The notes under the pieces were generated by a model. The model saw only the letters and a list, made by a program, of their open reading frames with translations. It was not told the origin of the DNA and did not search any database. Position numbers and translations under genes: made by a program. A stretch of 64,000 nucleotides of DNA from Phoronis australis (Eukaryota; Phoronida; Phoronidae): contig NMRA01000141.1 in assembly GCA_002633005.1 (NCBI GenBank), forward strand, positions 254,546 to 318,545, in the 5' to 3' direction. Positions 45,901 through 60,900 of the stretch are shown here, piece by piece (position 1 is the stretch's first letter; every line of letters begins with the position of its first letter).

Positions 45901-48900
45901 CACCCATGCAGGTGAATATAGCCTTCTGCTCTTTCTTTACATAACAGAAAGACAACCACATCTTCGTTAGCGCCACCTAGTGATGATGGAATCTCCCACA
46001 AAATTGACCAGTGCCATCCAACTACACCCGTGGCTAGACATGAACTTAATTTTGATGGCACATCTCAAGTGAAGATCAAGGTTTGGAACCCAGATCCCAA
46101 TACAAGAGAGAATGCAAAAGACCCAAGGGGCCCTACTAAGTGAAAAAGACCCAAGCCAGGAATTTTGTCTTAACACTCCCGCAATGGATACTTTCGACGA
46201 ACACGGTTAGGCCACGCCTACCATAGCTACCGTTATGAAGTTCTACAAAAGCAATGTCAACGTGGCAGAAGTCCTCTTCAAGCATACTATACACAGACGG
46301 ATTACCTCCAATGTGTTTTTGATTGTTGCTCCCTGAAACCGGTACCATATAGCGATGCATTACAAAACGAGTACTACGGGGTCGGGGAAGCAAACTAACT
46401 GCTGCACACGGCATTATATCCAGGATACTATGGCTCTGAGGCCTATAATTGATTGTACCAGCCTAGTGAAGGGCCCAACTACATTCAGAAGGATGTCTGT
46501 CCAATTCAGGCTGCCACCAGATTAACTAGCAATTGTATGCAATTCTAAGGGAGGATGTACTTTGCTGTGAGAACTTATTCTTCAGATAAATAGATGTGTT
46601 GGGCAGGAGACAAAGTTCCTGGTTCCAAGACCAAGTCCCATGGCAGACGTCACAAAAATACATGTCAGACGTCACAAAAATACACCTAATATTTACATAT
46701 TACTTATGAGTACTATAGTGCTGAAAAATAAATTGCATATAAAAATTTTGTGTATGGCAGCTTCCTTGGGAAATTGGAAAATTTTATTGTTCGTGTTAAC
46801 TCCGTGTAGCAGTTTGTTTACTGCATACGAGATACGAGAATGATCTCTCCTGAAGTGTGTTTATCAATGATAATAAATATCTGAAAAAAGTCACGTCACA
46901 AAACATACCTCCGGTAACAAGTCTCCCCCCTAATATCAGTCCACTAGAACTGCTGCACCGACAAACACAGTTAGTTCACTTATAAACAGGGCTCGAAGAC
47001 ACAATAAACTAAAGTTCACTGATCACCTAACACCGTTCTCTGATCACACAACACTGCGCACTGACATGGAGTCCGTGAGCCACGTTTGGTAGACTGGACA
47101 CGAGTTGTTGGGTGCGTAAGCCACGTTGTATGAGACCATTGTAGTCACGTTTTGCAGTCAATAAATCATGTTTGTGAGCTGTGTTCATCAGTGAACTTAT
47201 GTTGAACAATATGTGTGGTTCTGGTTGCCTTCAACAATGACACACACAGTCAAGACACATTGACGCCAAATGAAAGCGCTCTCACAAGCGTCACTAGGTG
47301 AAAGAAATTAAAAATTTAAAGGTGAGATCGACGACGAAGTCAAGAACCTAAACAATCATGACCCTAAGCAGAAACAATAACAATTGCGATTTGTAGTGTG
47401 TGAACAAAGAAACAAATAAAAAACCAACAAAAGTGCAGCAAAAATCGGTCAAAAAAGGAACAGCGTCATCAGAAAACTAAGAATAATTAAAAAAGAGACA
47501 TCCTAGCGAAAAATGTAAAACATCTTCTGAAAGCCCATTCAAAACTCTATGTAACAGAGTAGTTTCATAAAATTCGACAAAATTTTCGAAAAATTTCAAA
47601 TTTTGCATTTTTTGAAATAAATTGAAAATCAAATAACATAAAAATGGAAAGTCTGAGAAAAAAATTCTTACTGCTCATTTGACAGAGTATATCCATATGC
47701 AAAAATTCATGTCATTTGCTGTTCCTGTTAAAAATAGCACCCCAGCACGATTGAAAAATGATGAAAATGCACACGTGTAGCACACGTCTGCTACATTACA
47801 GATTTTCAGCTATGTACGTCAAAAATTGCGGCCTCTGTGAGCATTTGAATATGAATTCGAAAACAAAATGGCCATCACAACCACCATCTCGAATCCGATC
47901 AGGACGAAAAACAATAGGCTTCGAGGCATTCACGTGACACATGCTGTTTGTAAATTTCACGGCGATCTGATAAGAATTGCGATCTGTAGCGTGTGAACAA
48001 GAAACAAACAGAACTGAAAGCGCCCACAAAGCAACTTACTTAGTGAAATTTCATTTCACCAAGTAAAAACATGTCAGCAATGACATGCTGAAGACATATC
48101 TGCAATGATGCTAATAAAGACACGTGGACAACGATCCCTGCCACTCACCCTCCTAAAGTCATTGTGGCTGAAAGGTATTGCTCGACCCGTATCATTTTGC
48201 ATCTGCATCTGAGAGTTAGGTCCATCATTTCGGCCCCGCTCATCAATTGACCTACTGCGCATCACGAGAGCTGTAACGAAAACGACATCGCTATTACGAG
48301 ACTACAGGTGGAGAGAGGTAAAATCAAAACCATTAGTACAAAAGGTATAGAGTCACCACAATAACCAGGTGAATGAACTTCGCCAGTGACTCGGTGATGA
48401 AAATCAAAAACTCGCAGGTAAAGTGACAGCCGTGTTTCAAGAGACATGAAAGTTACGAGGCATCCTGAAGCTGTTGTGTTTCGTAGAGGCAAGACACTCG
48501 AAAAACCCTTGCACCAAAAATCTTGACATATGAAACGGAAATGTTGTTTTTGCACAAGGCTACTAACTGTAATTCAACAATCCAGTCTTGCTGACCAATC
48601 GTTTCACTGGAGGCTAATTTGATAGTACGCGTGAATATGGTTACGAGTTTATTTGGAAAACATTCGCCTTTCACTCACATAACCTTGAGGCTTCTACTAC
48701 TTGCTATTCAGAATGCATCCTTGCTTGGTGACTAAAAACTAGTTGACTGTTGACATATGTCATTTTCTTCTAGTCTATACTGCACATTAATCACACACCT
48801 TGGTGCAAAGCTGCAATAGCTTTAAGCCTTCATTTAGTTTTAGAATTTAACACGTTTCCTACCAGAACGAACTTCCCAATAAGACTCCACATCGCATGTC

Positions 48901-51900
48901 TGCATGCATGTACGGTCACACATTAAGTGTCTGCAACCAACACGACACAACACTCGCACACACGACACAACACTCGCACACACGACACAACACTCGCACA
49001 CACGACACAACACTCGCACACACGACACAACACTCGCACACACGACACAACACTCACACACACAACAACACAACACAACACACAATACACACATGCACGC
49101 ACATACGCTTGCACGCACGCACAAACACACACAGACACATACAAAGCATGCTAACATTTCCCAACCTTTATCCACTGTGATGGTGATGAGGAACAGAATC
49201 ATAACACCATGGCCAGCTAGTGTAAGCCTAAAGAACAATACTATAAACAGGGCTTGGAATGACCAATGACAAAAAGAGAGAAAATTGTCCAGGTGATATA
49301 TTGTTCCACAACTAGGCTTCTGTGATGTAAATATGTTGCGTGTTGTAAAATTTAACTGAAGTAAACATTTAGCATGAATAAAATCAAAATAATGATGAAA
49401 AAGAGACGCAAAGGAGATAACTGGAAATCAAATAAGAGAAAATCGAAACCAAAAAAGGAAACCCTCTTAAAAGAAGAAAATTCCAAGCCCTGTATAAACA
49501 ACCAGTATCTACCATATAACCAACCAAGGAACTAGGGGGTACAGCACCAGTCTGAACATTCAAAAAACTAGAGTATTGACTCTGAACTCAAACATCTCTT
49601 TGATGAAGAGTATATCAGCATGCAATAGAATTTGTTAGACATTGTTAATACCACAGACTACACTACTAGACATCCTATAGAACACTACTTAGCTCTGCAG
49701 CTAGCCAGGGAAGAAAGATTTAACACTTAAAAATTCACAACATCCAAAATACTGAAAGTCCCAATTTTTGATAGCCCTCATGCCGAAGTGGAACACTTTA
49801 AAAAGTAATTTCAAAAAAACATCTGAACATTTCATTTGTACCCCGATCAACCACATCTGAGATATGATGTTTTGAAGTTAGCTAAATTTAGACATTTTTC
49901 TAGGGTTTCTCATTAGTAAACCTTCACTTTATAACCTGTGATGTGCTCTTTAATTTTCTTTTGACGAGCAAATTATTAGCTGCAAAGCAACCATGACACT
50001 TTCATAAGACAATTTCTAATTTAGCCTAAATTAAGCTCTTGTTCTCTACAGCGAAAATAATCCATCACAGTCACCTACATCCTGTTTCACGGTCTTTGAC
50101 AAACTAATAATGAAAAGCACTAAACAGAAATTAATAGTAAGGACAACATAGGATTATTTCATCATGACCACAAAATAAGTAATACCTCTATCTGCAAAGA
50201 TGTTTAGAATTTGTAGACAGGTCAAGTGAGTTAATTCTTGGAAGTCTGCATACAATGAATCACCAGTTGCAAGAAAATTTAAGGAAACAAATGCTCAGAG
50301 GAAGTCAGCTCCAGTTTTTATCGCAGATTTCATGCCGTTTTTCCTACACTAATTATTCACTAATTGCGAGCAAAAATAATTGGGAAAATGGCCATTCTTT
50401 TGATCATCCCACTGCAAATAAAGGGAACTTTACAAATTTTCTTCTACGACATAAACAGTATTTAATCCTAGCTCGTAGAAGAAATTTGAAAAATGAACTC
50501 GTTTCTTGTCCGCCATATTGTGTGCTCAATAGTTGAAAAATTACCGTACCAGGACATAATCACAGTTATCAGCAGCAACTGTTGAGTGGCATTTTTTCTG
50601 TTCTTTGCAATAAACAGCTCTCGCCACCTCATCAGCCACTGTATCAGGGAGGCACTTTCGTACTTTCCAAAAAGACGAAAATGGTCACAACCAGTGGATC
50701 TCTTCAGACTGAGCATGACGCAACGTCTACCTATCAAACCCAAGGCCACCTGCACTAATGCCCTGAGCCAATCTGGCGGTCACAAGTACTTTTGCAACAG
50801 GGCATAGTGAAACAACGGCATCTAGCAAAGTGATTACTTTCGTAATGTGCTCAATAGCCAGAGCCCACATATTCCTTGCATCAATTATGACTGTGTAACA
50901 TGTAATGTAATCCCAGAATAGAATATCACTACAACAGGAAGATTTTGACATGCAGGCTGAGTGACATGTTCATAATGGACTATATGACAGCTGACTACAG
51001 TACATTGTAAAGAACATGGGGAATTGAACAAGATGACCAAAGAACCACTTTCAGCAGACACAGACTGTACTACGGCTACACTTACATTTTAAGGAGCTAA
51101 TGATCGCGTGCAGTTTCCAGCTGCGATCCTCATATCTTATCCCAGACACATTCCATTTTCTCGTGTACATGGCTGCCAAAATTTCCCTCGTTAACGGAGA
51201 GGGTGGATAATGGTGATATCTCGTCATCTCGTGTACCGACGTAGCTTCCCAGGAAACTTTCTAATGAAAAACAACGGTTTATGTGCTGAAGTCACCCTTA
51301 AAACAAAATCCAACGAGTCAAAACCAGAGTCAATTCGTCAATAATTCAAGGCGATTCCTTTGGCAAGAAACAAATTTGTAATCCAAGGAGTATGTTTTCA
51401 TCCTGAGTACAGATCCAAACTCAAGGTAAGATTCAGTGCGAGCATAACAGTTCCTCTCAATTCCGAACAACTTCAAAACAACAACCAGGCAGCAATCCAC
51501 GATTTTATCAAGCCCACAACAATAACAACAGTACTTCTCCCAGCCAATGATGAACACCTAGGAAGCCCAACAGCCAATCAGATGACTCAGCCACAGATTA
51601 TCTCTGACAATCCAGGGTTCACTGGTTAGGAGGCCTGGATAGGCAGCCAACAGCTATGCATGGCTGCAAATAGCCTGACTGCACCAAGTGCCCCTGAACA
51701 TGAATTAGAAATGAGCTAACACAGGTACTTCCCAGCAATGAATGACCACCACTTTCAAGTTTAATGACCTCTCGCTGCTTTCATGACCAGGTAACCACCA
51801 CCTTTGGGCAGTCACCGACAACATAAATCATTTCACCATTTCTACAAAAAGCATAATTACAGCCCCGGAAAGCCTTTTGGAATAGCCAGTGCCTGGGGAC

Positions 51901-54900
51901 AAGAATCAGATGATTTGCACACAGTGAATGCAGTAAAACCTCACCAGTTTTGCAGGGAAAGAAGTGACAAAATTCATGATTATTCCTTTTTCAAGGACTT
52001 TGGACAATTTTTCAAAGCATCATCTGGCAATAGCTTATTGTACTGAAACTTAAAAAAACTGATGAAACATTTACTTAATGCCCTTCCTCTTCTATCAAAA
52101 ACGATCAAATTGTATTTTACTTGTCCGTCACATTATGTCCTAAATTGGAAAATTTTATCTGAACTGGACATTCTTCAATGGTTTGTACAATTAAAGACTG
52201 AGATATCAGGTTGCTATTAATGGCAAAATGCCATATGGCTGATACCACATTAAACTGAAAAAGTTCCATTTATTATGACTGCATGTGCGCCATGTCCATA
52301 ATTTGAGTATTTGACAAGATATGAACTTAAATTTCTGGAACACATATCAGGCACACGACCGTGATCACGGAAGTGCTGTCTTTCATAATTTATCTAGTAA
52401 ATACAGAAAAAGGTAGCAAATTTTCTCTTATTCATATTCAGGTCACAAAATACTGAAGTCACAATGTTCTTCAATCAACACCGGCCGCAGCCTTCACATC
52501 AGTAACGCATATGCTAATTTTCATAATGATCCTTCAAGTGGTTTGGCACAGAGATGCAGAAGCCAAGAAACGGAGACTCGAAAATGTAAATAAAAAAATG
52601 GGCACTAGGTGGCGCAGAACAGGTGAAATCTGTCAGAAACTGGAAAGGCAGCGTAGTCTCCTTATTCCATGAAAATCCATCAAAGAAACTCATCGGACCA
52701 ATCCGCACACAGTGTTGCAAATGCAGGACCATCCACATCGGCAAGAACCTCAAAACCACCAAAACTTTCGCCATTTATAGTCATTGCATCAACAAACAAG
52801 TCCAACCCCCCCCTCCCCCGGGACAATTAGGTGAAGAAAGTTCAACTTCAATAATCTGACAGAATGCAACAGGAAGAACACACAAATGTTCACAACCTGA
52901 AATAACGTTTTGTCTCAGACCGAGTGAATGAGCTCATCTGTATATAGTCAGCTTGCGGTCAGGACTGTTGGTTGCCTACAGCAATGTGACAGAAAGGCTG
53001 TGGGATTTGACATTTCTCAGCATCTTCTATTAACTTTTTAGAATGATCATGGATTGTGGGATATTTCACTTATTGGAACAAAAAATTCAACGTTGTAAAA
53101 TGCTCATGAACAAAAGAGTAACGATAATGTCTCTGGCAACTCGGCCCATCTAGCTTACCAGAATTTTAATTTGTGTCGAGTGGAAGTCACGTTCATAGTC
53201 TCACCATGCTTAAGAGATCTTTCTATGTACGGTAGGATACGTATCCCTTATTTCCACAGATGTGCACAGTGCAATTAAAAGATTGGTTGCAGAGGTACTA
53301 TCTACATCAGAATATTAATGCAGGTGTATATTACAGCTCTTTTATTGCAACCTTCCTATGAATTCAAACACAGGATAAACAGAGCCAAATTAATGAAATC
53401 CAAGTTTAACATTACAGTTGTCATGCTATCACAACACACGGTCAGGGGCAAGCAACATTCTTGTAAGGCATTTTGGGTCATGGACTAAATAGAGTACCAC
53501 CAATAATCTCAGAGCGCATCAGATGCTTTATACACTTTACAGCCCCACGCAGCAGCAGCGCCACGAGTGAACACCATTTGGTCCACGTTTTGAAGTGCAA
53601 CACTTGGATATGCTTTTAAAGAGCATTTCTCATTACTCATGATAACAGAATGGCTCCATCAGGATTCATAGATTGCTTTTAGGGATATAATTTGTACCCA
53701 TTACTTACTTGATTTATTGCGATTACGGCATGAACTAATAAACACCGATTATGTACTTATATTTTTTTATAATCACTATACAGATAGAGTACAATGCCAG
53801 TCTCCATCTCTTACTAGTTATTGGGTGAGCATCCACTCTGTTTAAAACTACAACAGTTTTCATATAACCAGTTGACATATTTACCATATCTGACTCTAAA
53901 CAGCTGATGGAGATCATGCATAGGAAGGGTACTCTTATCAACACATCTAGAACTACATGGGCCACACAAATAACTTATCAGGTCCAGAATGGTTATTACC
54001 ATGTGTTCAGGACAAGTTGCAGTGTCACAGGTGGCTTTGGGTCATTCCTTGTTGACACCTCTCAAACCATCATTTGATTATGTGCTAGGTGTCATTTCCC
54101 AAAGGTCAACTATGAATGCTATGGATATTTTCAGTTATGATTACAATAGCCACTTGCTACAGCAGCTGGATTCCTTTGTTTGATACTTAGATAGATCTGG
54201 GTAGTGTTCAGTAATGCTGGGTCCTAGCTAAATTCTATTCAAAATCATATCTCTCATGAAGTCTTCCTTTTTAGGAAGGCCCTTGACATGCTGAAATCTA
54301 CCCAGACCAAGGGCTATTTGCACTATGCAATCTGTCATTTACGATACAATTTTGTCGTCGTCATCATCATAAAATCATACTCATAGAATTTCATTAATTT
54401 TTGCAACTTGTTACAGTGTTTCTTAATATAATAATCATCTTTGCCATCAGCAGCACCACCACCATCACATCACATCACATCTTTTGTTTGCTAAGTACTT
54501 CGCTCCTCATTCAGTCTTAGCTGAAACGTGTTGAAACACACAGCTTGGGTCTCCCTAAAACTGGCGATTAAAATTACTGTCCTTCGCAACTCCGATCACT
54601 ATCACTAGTTATAACTACGATATACAGCTGCACCAGTCTTGCCAAAGCTTAATCCATCTAACTACCACATTACCCAACACCCAGACAGGTACATGCACCA
54701 GGTCATGTAGGACTTCTGATAAGCCAACTGCATATCACATCACAAGGATAAACACTATAGCTGTAACACTTGTCAGGTTGCTTACTAACAGAAAATTAAG
54801 CAAATTTAAGGGCCCTTTGGCAGGTCTAGGATCAAGGGAAGGCAATCACAATTTATGTAATAACAGCATCAAAAAACGGCTTACCGACTACGTTTCTTGG

Positions 54901-57900
54901 CTTTGTCTTCAGGGGGTGCCAAATTTGCCTATGGTGCCAACAGCTTTAAGGGCATACAGAAGTTGTATGATCAGTAACATTTCTTCGATTTACAACAGGC
55001 GTCAAAGTTTTAAGAAAAAATAAAATAAACACTTGAGTGAAAAGCCATGGCATTTTAGCATAGTATAGCTGTCATCAAAACAACAAATTGTGAGACTGAA
55101 CACATTTTCATGACCGGTAACTTTTTAAAAGCTGGAAAGTGACGTTTTGGCAATTGTTTTAGTCGGGAATTAAAACGGAAAATTTCGCCAAGTAATCAAC
55201 AGTAGTTACCATAGTGTACAAAAGCAATGTCAGACGAGGTATTGCAAGCTAGTGCCAGCAATTAAGAAAGGGTCTGGACCTTTCAAGACTGATAACATAA
55301 GGCCTGAAGGCATGCATTTCTCTACTGCTCTACTACTGCCACCTGGTGGGTTTCATAAGTCACTGTCATGGGGTGGGGTTTTGTTTACACTTAGCATTAA
55401 TGTGACAACAAAAAATGTAAGAGACTACAAGGTCAGACATCAAGAAATGCCAACTGATAAGATCCTCATTACCTTCCCTTTGGAAGCCCTTAAAAACACA
55501 AGTAATATTTATAATATGACTAACTACTGCCCAATTCCACAAATTCTAAATTTTAGCATGGAACACTGACATTTTTCCTTTCTAGTCATTCAAAACTATG
55601 GCAACAATGTGCCATAATTTATCACACACCCCCATCCACAGTTTAAGTGGCCGACATTGCACTTGTGAAAAAAGTGCAATACTGCAGAAGCCACAATACC
55701 ACCAGCCATTTTATAAACTTTATATTTATTTTGCACATTAACCTTACGATAATTCAGGCCACTCTACTTAATTTGCTCACTCCCGCCTTGAAACAAAATT
55801 ATTTAATTAATGATGTGCGATTATGCAGACGGATACCGTTAGCGCAACGAAAGCTGAAGCCTACACGGCCAAAACAAAACGTGCCCCTTTCACAAAAGTG
55901 AGATGCAAGTGATCTTTGCTAAGGTACAAACTGACGCCAACGTGAAGAATGGCAAGAATTTTGTCATAATAACATTAATCTAACAAGCGCTACATCACAA
56001 ATAGTTGTAATAATGATGGCCAGATTCATATCCATTGGCACTAATTGCTTAATCAAAGGCAATTTCCCCGGCAATCAGCACCATGGTCGCTGGAGGGTCA
56101 ACTCATTAAGTACATGTATAGAAAATTAGACAATCTAAACCTCGTTTAACGACTAATCGCTGTATGAACATTGCACCTTATGATCTCATAGTGATTTGGC
56201 CAATTCAGAAGCAATTTGCGAAGACGCCATTGAAGTTAAACTAACTGTAAAATAGCAAATTATTGAGCTTTCTTACGAGAGTCTGCAGTTCTATCTTGGA
56301 CATTTTATGGTGGCTTTCTGTAAAAATGACCTAAATTACCACTTTTCACCATTTTTAAATGTGGTGCCATGGGTTTACCACTTTTAGCAGAAAACCATAA
56401 ATGCACCTCACCAACAAATGACCACTTTCTTCAACCTGCCAATTCCACTGAAGGTTACATTAGGACTCTTTAAATGAGCAAATTTGGCTTTTCTCGCAGT
56501 TTTCGCAAGCAGCAACATCAAAGAACTTAGGAACGCTCTACCTTCACAGTTGTTTCAAAACACTATCANCGTCGTTGTACTCAATGTTATCATCGATCTT
56601 AATCTAAAAGGTCGGGGATTCGCGTTTCCTATTAGCACAGGGCGGTAATCACCAATCGGCAAAAGTAGGGGATGGGCGGTTAACCGAGCAGTGGGCGGTT
56701 AATTGGAAATCTTCAAAAATAGCAGGGAGGCGGTTAACCGAGCAGTGGGCGGTTAAATCGAAATTCACCTAAAGTAGGGGGTGGGCGGTTAACTGAGCAT
56801 GGGCGTTAACCCGAACGATTACGGTAATAACATTAATCTAACAAGCGCTACATCACAAATAGTTGTAATAATGATGGCCAGATTCATATCCACTGGCACT
56901 AATTGCTTAATCAAAGGCAATTTCCCCGGCAATCAGCACCATGGTCGCTGGAGGGTCAACTCATTAAGTACATGTATAGAAGAATTAGACAATCTAAACC
57001 TCGTTTAACGACTAATCGCTGTATGAACATTGCACCTTATGATCTCATAGTGATTTGGCCAATTCAGAAGCAATTTGCGAAGACGCCATTGAAGTTAAAC
57101 TAACTGTAAAATAGCATATTATTGAGCTTTCTCACGAGAGTCTGCAGTTCTATCTTGGACATTTTATGGTGGCTTTCTGTAAAAATGACCTAAATTACCA
57201 CTTTTCACCATTTTTAAATGTGGTGCCATGGGTTTACCACTTTTAGCAGAAAACCATAAATGCACCTCACCAACAAATGACCACTTTCTTCAACCTGCCA
57301 ATTCCACTGAAGGTTACATTAGGACTCTTTAAATGAGCAAATTTGGCTTTTCTCGCAGTTTTCGCAAGCAGCAACATCAAAGAACTTAGGAACGCTCTAC
57401 CTTCACAGTTGTTTCAAAACACTATCACCCTCTGTTGTATTCGTGCATCCTTTACAAGAAAACCGCCTTTGAAAAATGCCCGTTTTTGCCTCCGTCACGA
57501 GACTACTCATGACTACTCTTATTCCCAAATGACAAACCGAACAAGTCGAAATAAGTTAATAGGTTAATTCTTAACGTCTTTTCTCCAATCACAACAGTAA
57601 ATTTACAGCAGAGGCACTGTTCATAAAATGATGTGGGGAACAAAACATTCTTCTGTTGATACTTAAAGTATACACTGCCAGCTTCTCTCATCACCAAACT
57701 TATTCCATGGTGGGTGTTTCATTTAGGCCTTGCAACAACCACATAACATTTTGATTTACAAACGTTAGGCAGATCCACGTTCCATGGGTAACTAAGTTCT
57801 CTGAGATGTCTGTACTATATAATAGGTATTTACAGACAGATGATGTGTCTATGGCAGATTGGTATAAAGTCAAGAATCAAATTTCGGGGTCTCTCTACTT

Positions 57901-60900
57901 TCTGAAATTATACATTAAGCAGACACAAAGCACTCACATTGATCGAGTAGTTCACACCTTTCATTTTAAACATTTGTCAATTGTTTCATTTCTACAAGTA
58001 ATTTCCATGAATTTTCTGTGGTATGCTGGTAGTTATCTAGTCAAGGTAAGTCACTGACAATGCACTGCAAATATCCTACACCCACATTTTTGTTGACACC
58101 AATTCGTCAGAGGATGATAATAAATGATCATCATTCTGATATCAGTCTTATCATCGTTCATAGCATTGTTCATGGAAAATCTCTTGATCATTTACTATAA
58201 TTGCTCTGTAATAAGAAATAATACAAATTGTCACAAATGACGATAAACCACGCAAGAAAAGTTATATCAGCTGATGATGTAAATTCTTATCAGCCATCAC
58301 CATATATCACACCATTCATATAAAATACACAGAAATCGTTCATATGAATGAATATCAAATGTCTTCAGTGATAAACCATCATAAACCAAAAATGCCTGTG
58401 TCAATGTGCTCTCGACAGATACAGTAACGAATTACAACTTTTAATCAAGATTATGGCCTACAGTAAGAATCGATACCGTACACATAGACACAGCCTAAGA
58501 CATGGAGTATTGCAGTATAATACTGATGTGATGACTAGCCTAAACCTCTATATACAGTACCATCATTAAAGGTAGATATAATAACGGAGACAGATGGTAC
58601 CAAGACTCCAAGCTCATCTATACTTCAATTTATCATCCGAGTAGAAGTCGATGGTACACTCTATCAAGATAAAAGCACCACCCGATCAAGTGAAATCTCT
58701 TCTAACAAGAACGAGCATTTAAGACAAAGTCACGTTTATTGATTGCACACAGAGCTGTGGTGACACAGGACCTACATGGGTAATTTATTATAAATAAGTA
58801 TGAAGTTTCATAGGAGTGTATTTTCAAATCAAAAGGATGAAGGTATTTTCTGATGAAATAACAAAAAGTGGAGATGACATGACATAACTTTTGGACTAAA
58901 TAGATGGTTGGATATTAGAATACTCAATCACTGTGCAAATGTACATAACATTAAGATGCCATGGTACAATTTACTTGCACAACTTATTTCATGTTTCAGC
59001 TTTATAACGCCCTAAACTAACCACACTTAATTGGAAGGAGGCATATTATATCTATGTCGACCTGAATCAATTTTCATAAAATGTAGTTTGTCCAAGTACA
59101 AAACATCAAATATGATAAAAATTATTTCCAATTCCTTATTCTAAATGTTCACAAGATCCATATGTTGTTGGCTATATCCATTTTGATACATCAAAAACAT
59201 CTGGCATCTGATTTATCGTTGAAAACATCCACAAATTTTCACTTCTTCACCTTGATTAAAATCTAATCTGCATTTCACCAAACTCATCGCAACCCATTAC
59301 AATTACAACTGATCACTTCACGACAACCAGGTACTTACACCTGCCACTAAATGATAAGTGAAACTAGAACACTCCTGCACTCAGTGGTTAGCCTAGATGT
59401 ATAATGATGCTGGGATGGAACAAAGCAATATGAGGAAAAATACTGTTACAGCAAAAAAGCGACATCCAACGAAAACTAGATACTTACACAACTCTTCCAA
59501 TTCCCTGGCCAACTTCCGTGGATCAAACTTAGATGATTTGTAACCATTTTTTCCCCTCACAGGGCTACGGAATCCAGACAGTGGACTTTTGAATCCGGAA
59601 GCCATTTTACACTATTGATAGATAACTTCTGCTGATCCTTTCAACCCCACAGTGACCTTTGCCTTTGACCTATATATGTCCTGAAGTCACCACTTATATG
59701 TTTTGACTGGCTGATGCAACAAAGATGGAGGTGTGTCACAGTGATGTCATAACTGTGTTAATAAAAAGTCATGACCCCTATAATGAAGGTTGTTCAGGGA
59801 ACTGTTTTGACAGCACTTCCTAGCTCAGCAGTGATTTAATGCCATTGCAGTAACTTGTAAACAACATGGCTCACTGATCAGAAATGTGACTAAAGACATG
59901 TAGAAATCTAGGCTGACAGGAACTTGCTGCAAAGACTATGGAATATTGTTTTTTTTTTACCCAGAACCTCAATTAAAACTAGAAGCAATAGCAATTTTCA
60001 GATATAGTGCCAATGTAGCACAATACGTTCCTGATCATTACATAGGATAGCAAGAGTTTGTGACCAACATTTTGTACTCTTGTATAGAGGTTCCTGTTTT
60101 TTTACAAACACGGTGTGAAATTAACACTGCTGTACAATTAACTGGAAATGTCTTGGAGTGCCCATGAATGGATGTAACAGTGCTTCATTCCAGGACAATC
60201 GGCCGTCCTGCTCACCACAACTAGAAATAGGTCACAAGAAAAGATGATTTCCTGCTCTCACACCACTGAAAACTTCTATGTCGAATGCTCTCTATCACCA
60301 ATTGAAATCCTTTTAAACTCTGAGGAAAGAGAGAAAAAACAGCCAATGGCGCAGAAATGAAAGTGATAAATCAAAAGCTGTTGACACTGTGCATTAATAT
60401 CAGCAAACCACTCAGCCAATATCACATATGCAAAGTTCCCAGACACAAGAAGGTACTTTACAGAACAAAACACAAATGAAAGGGGCAGTGCTGACAAAGA
60501 GCTATGAACTCAGCCCTGCCAATGCCCAGTTCCAGCAATTTTCCAAAATTAAGATCACAGGAATATGATGGATATGTTCGAGTAGTTCCTAAGCCCAAAA
60601 GTGGACATAATCCCAGCAACCAAGAACACTTCAAAGTTGAACTACTTTTTAACGGCATATTGAGCCAGTAACGCACAATTTCCTTGAACACCTACATACA
60701 AGGGTATTGTCATCTTTACTTTGCCGAGTGAAGGAATGTCTTTTACCAGGCTTGTGTTCGGTAGACGTGAGAACCTCATGAAAACACAAGATCACACAAG
60801 ACTTTGTGAGATAGCACCACATGTTACAAGCAAAGTATCACACTAGGTTCTTACAAAAGATTATTGCATCTACTGAACTTAGCCACGGTTTAATGGTGTA

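Larger units (their letters stand above)
49493..59487. other. Long AMPK gamma 5' intron
   Basis: Ten kilobases with no exon I can support. Holds a dispersed-repeat fragment, one isolated CTCF-like motif, the duplicated block and the GGGCGGTTAA repeats. Confidence 0.55.

Noticed and set aside
45768-46414. Cluster of overlapping minus-strand open frames
   Set aside because: Frames overlap in different phases, no family match, not phase-compatible as AMPK gamma exons.
48840-49269. Thr/His-rich and Cys/Val-rich open frames over the 20-bp array
   Set aside because: They only translate the tandem repeat in each frame.
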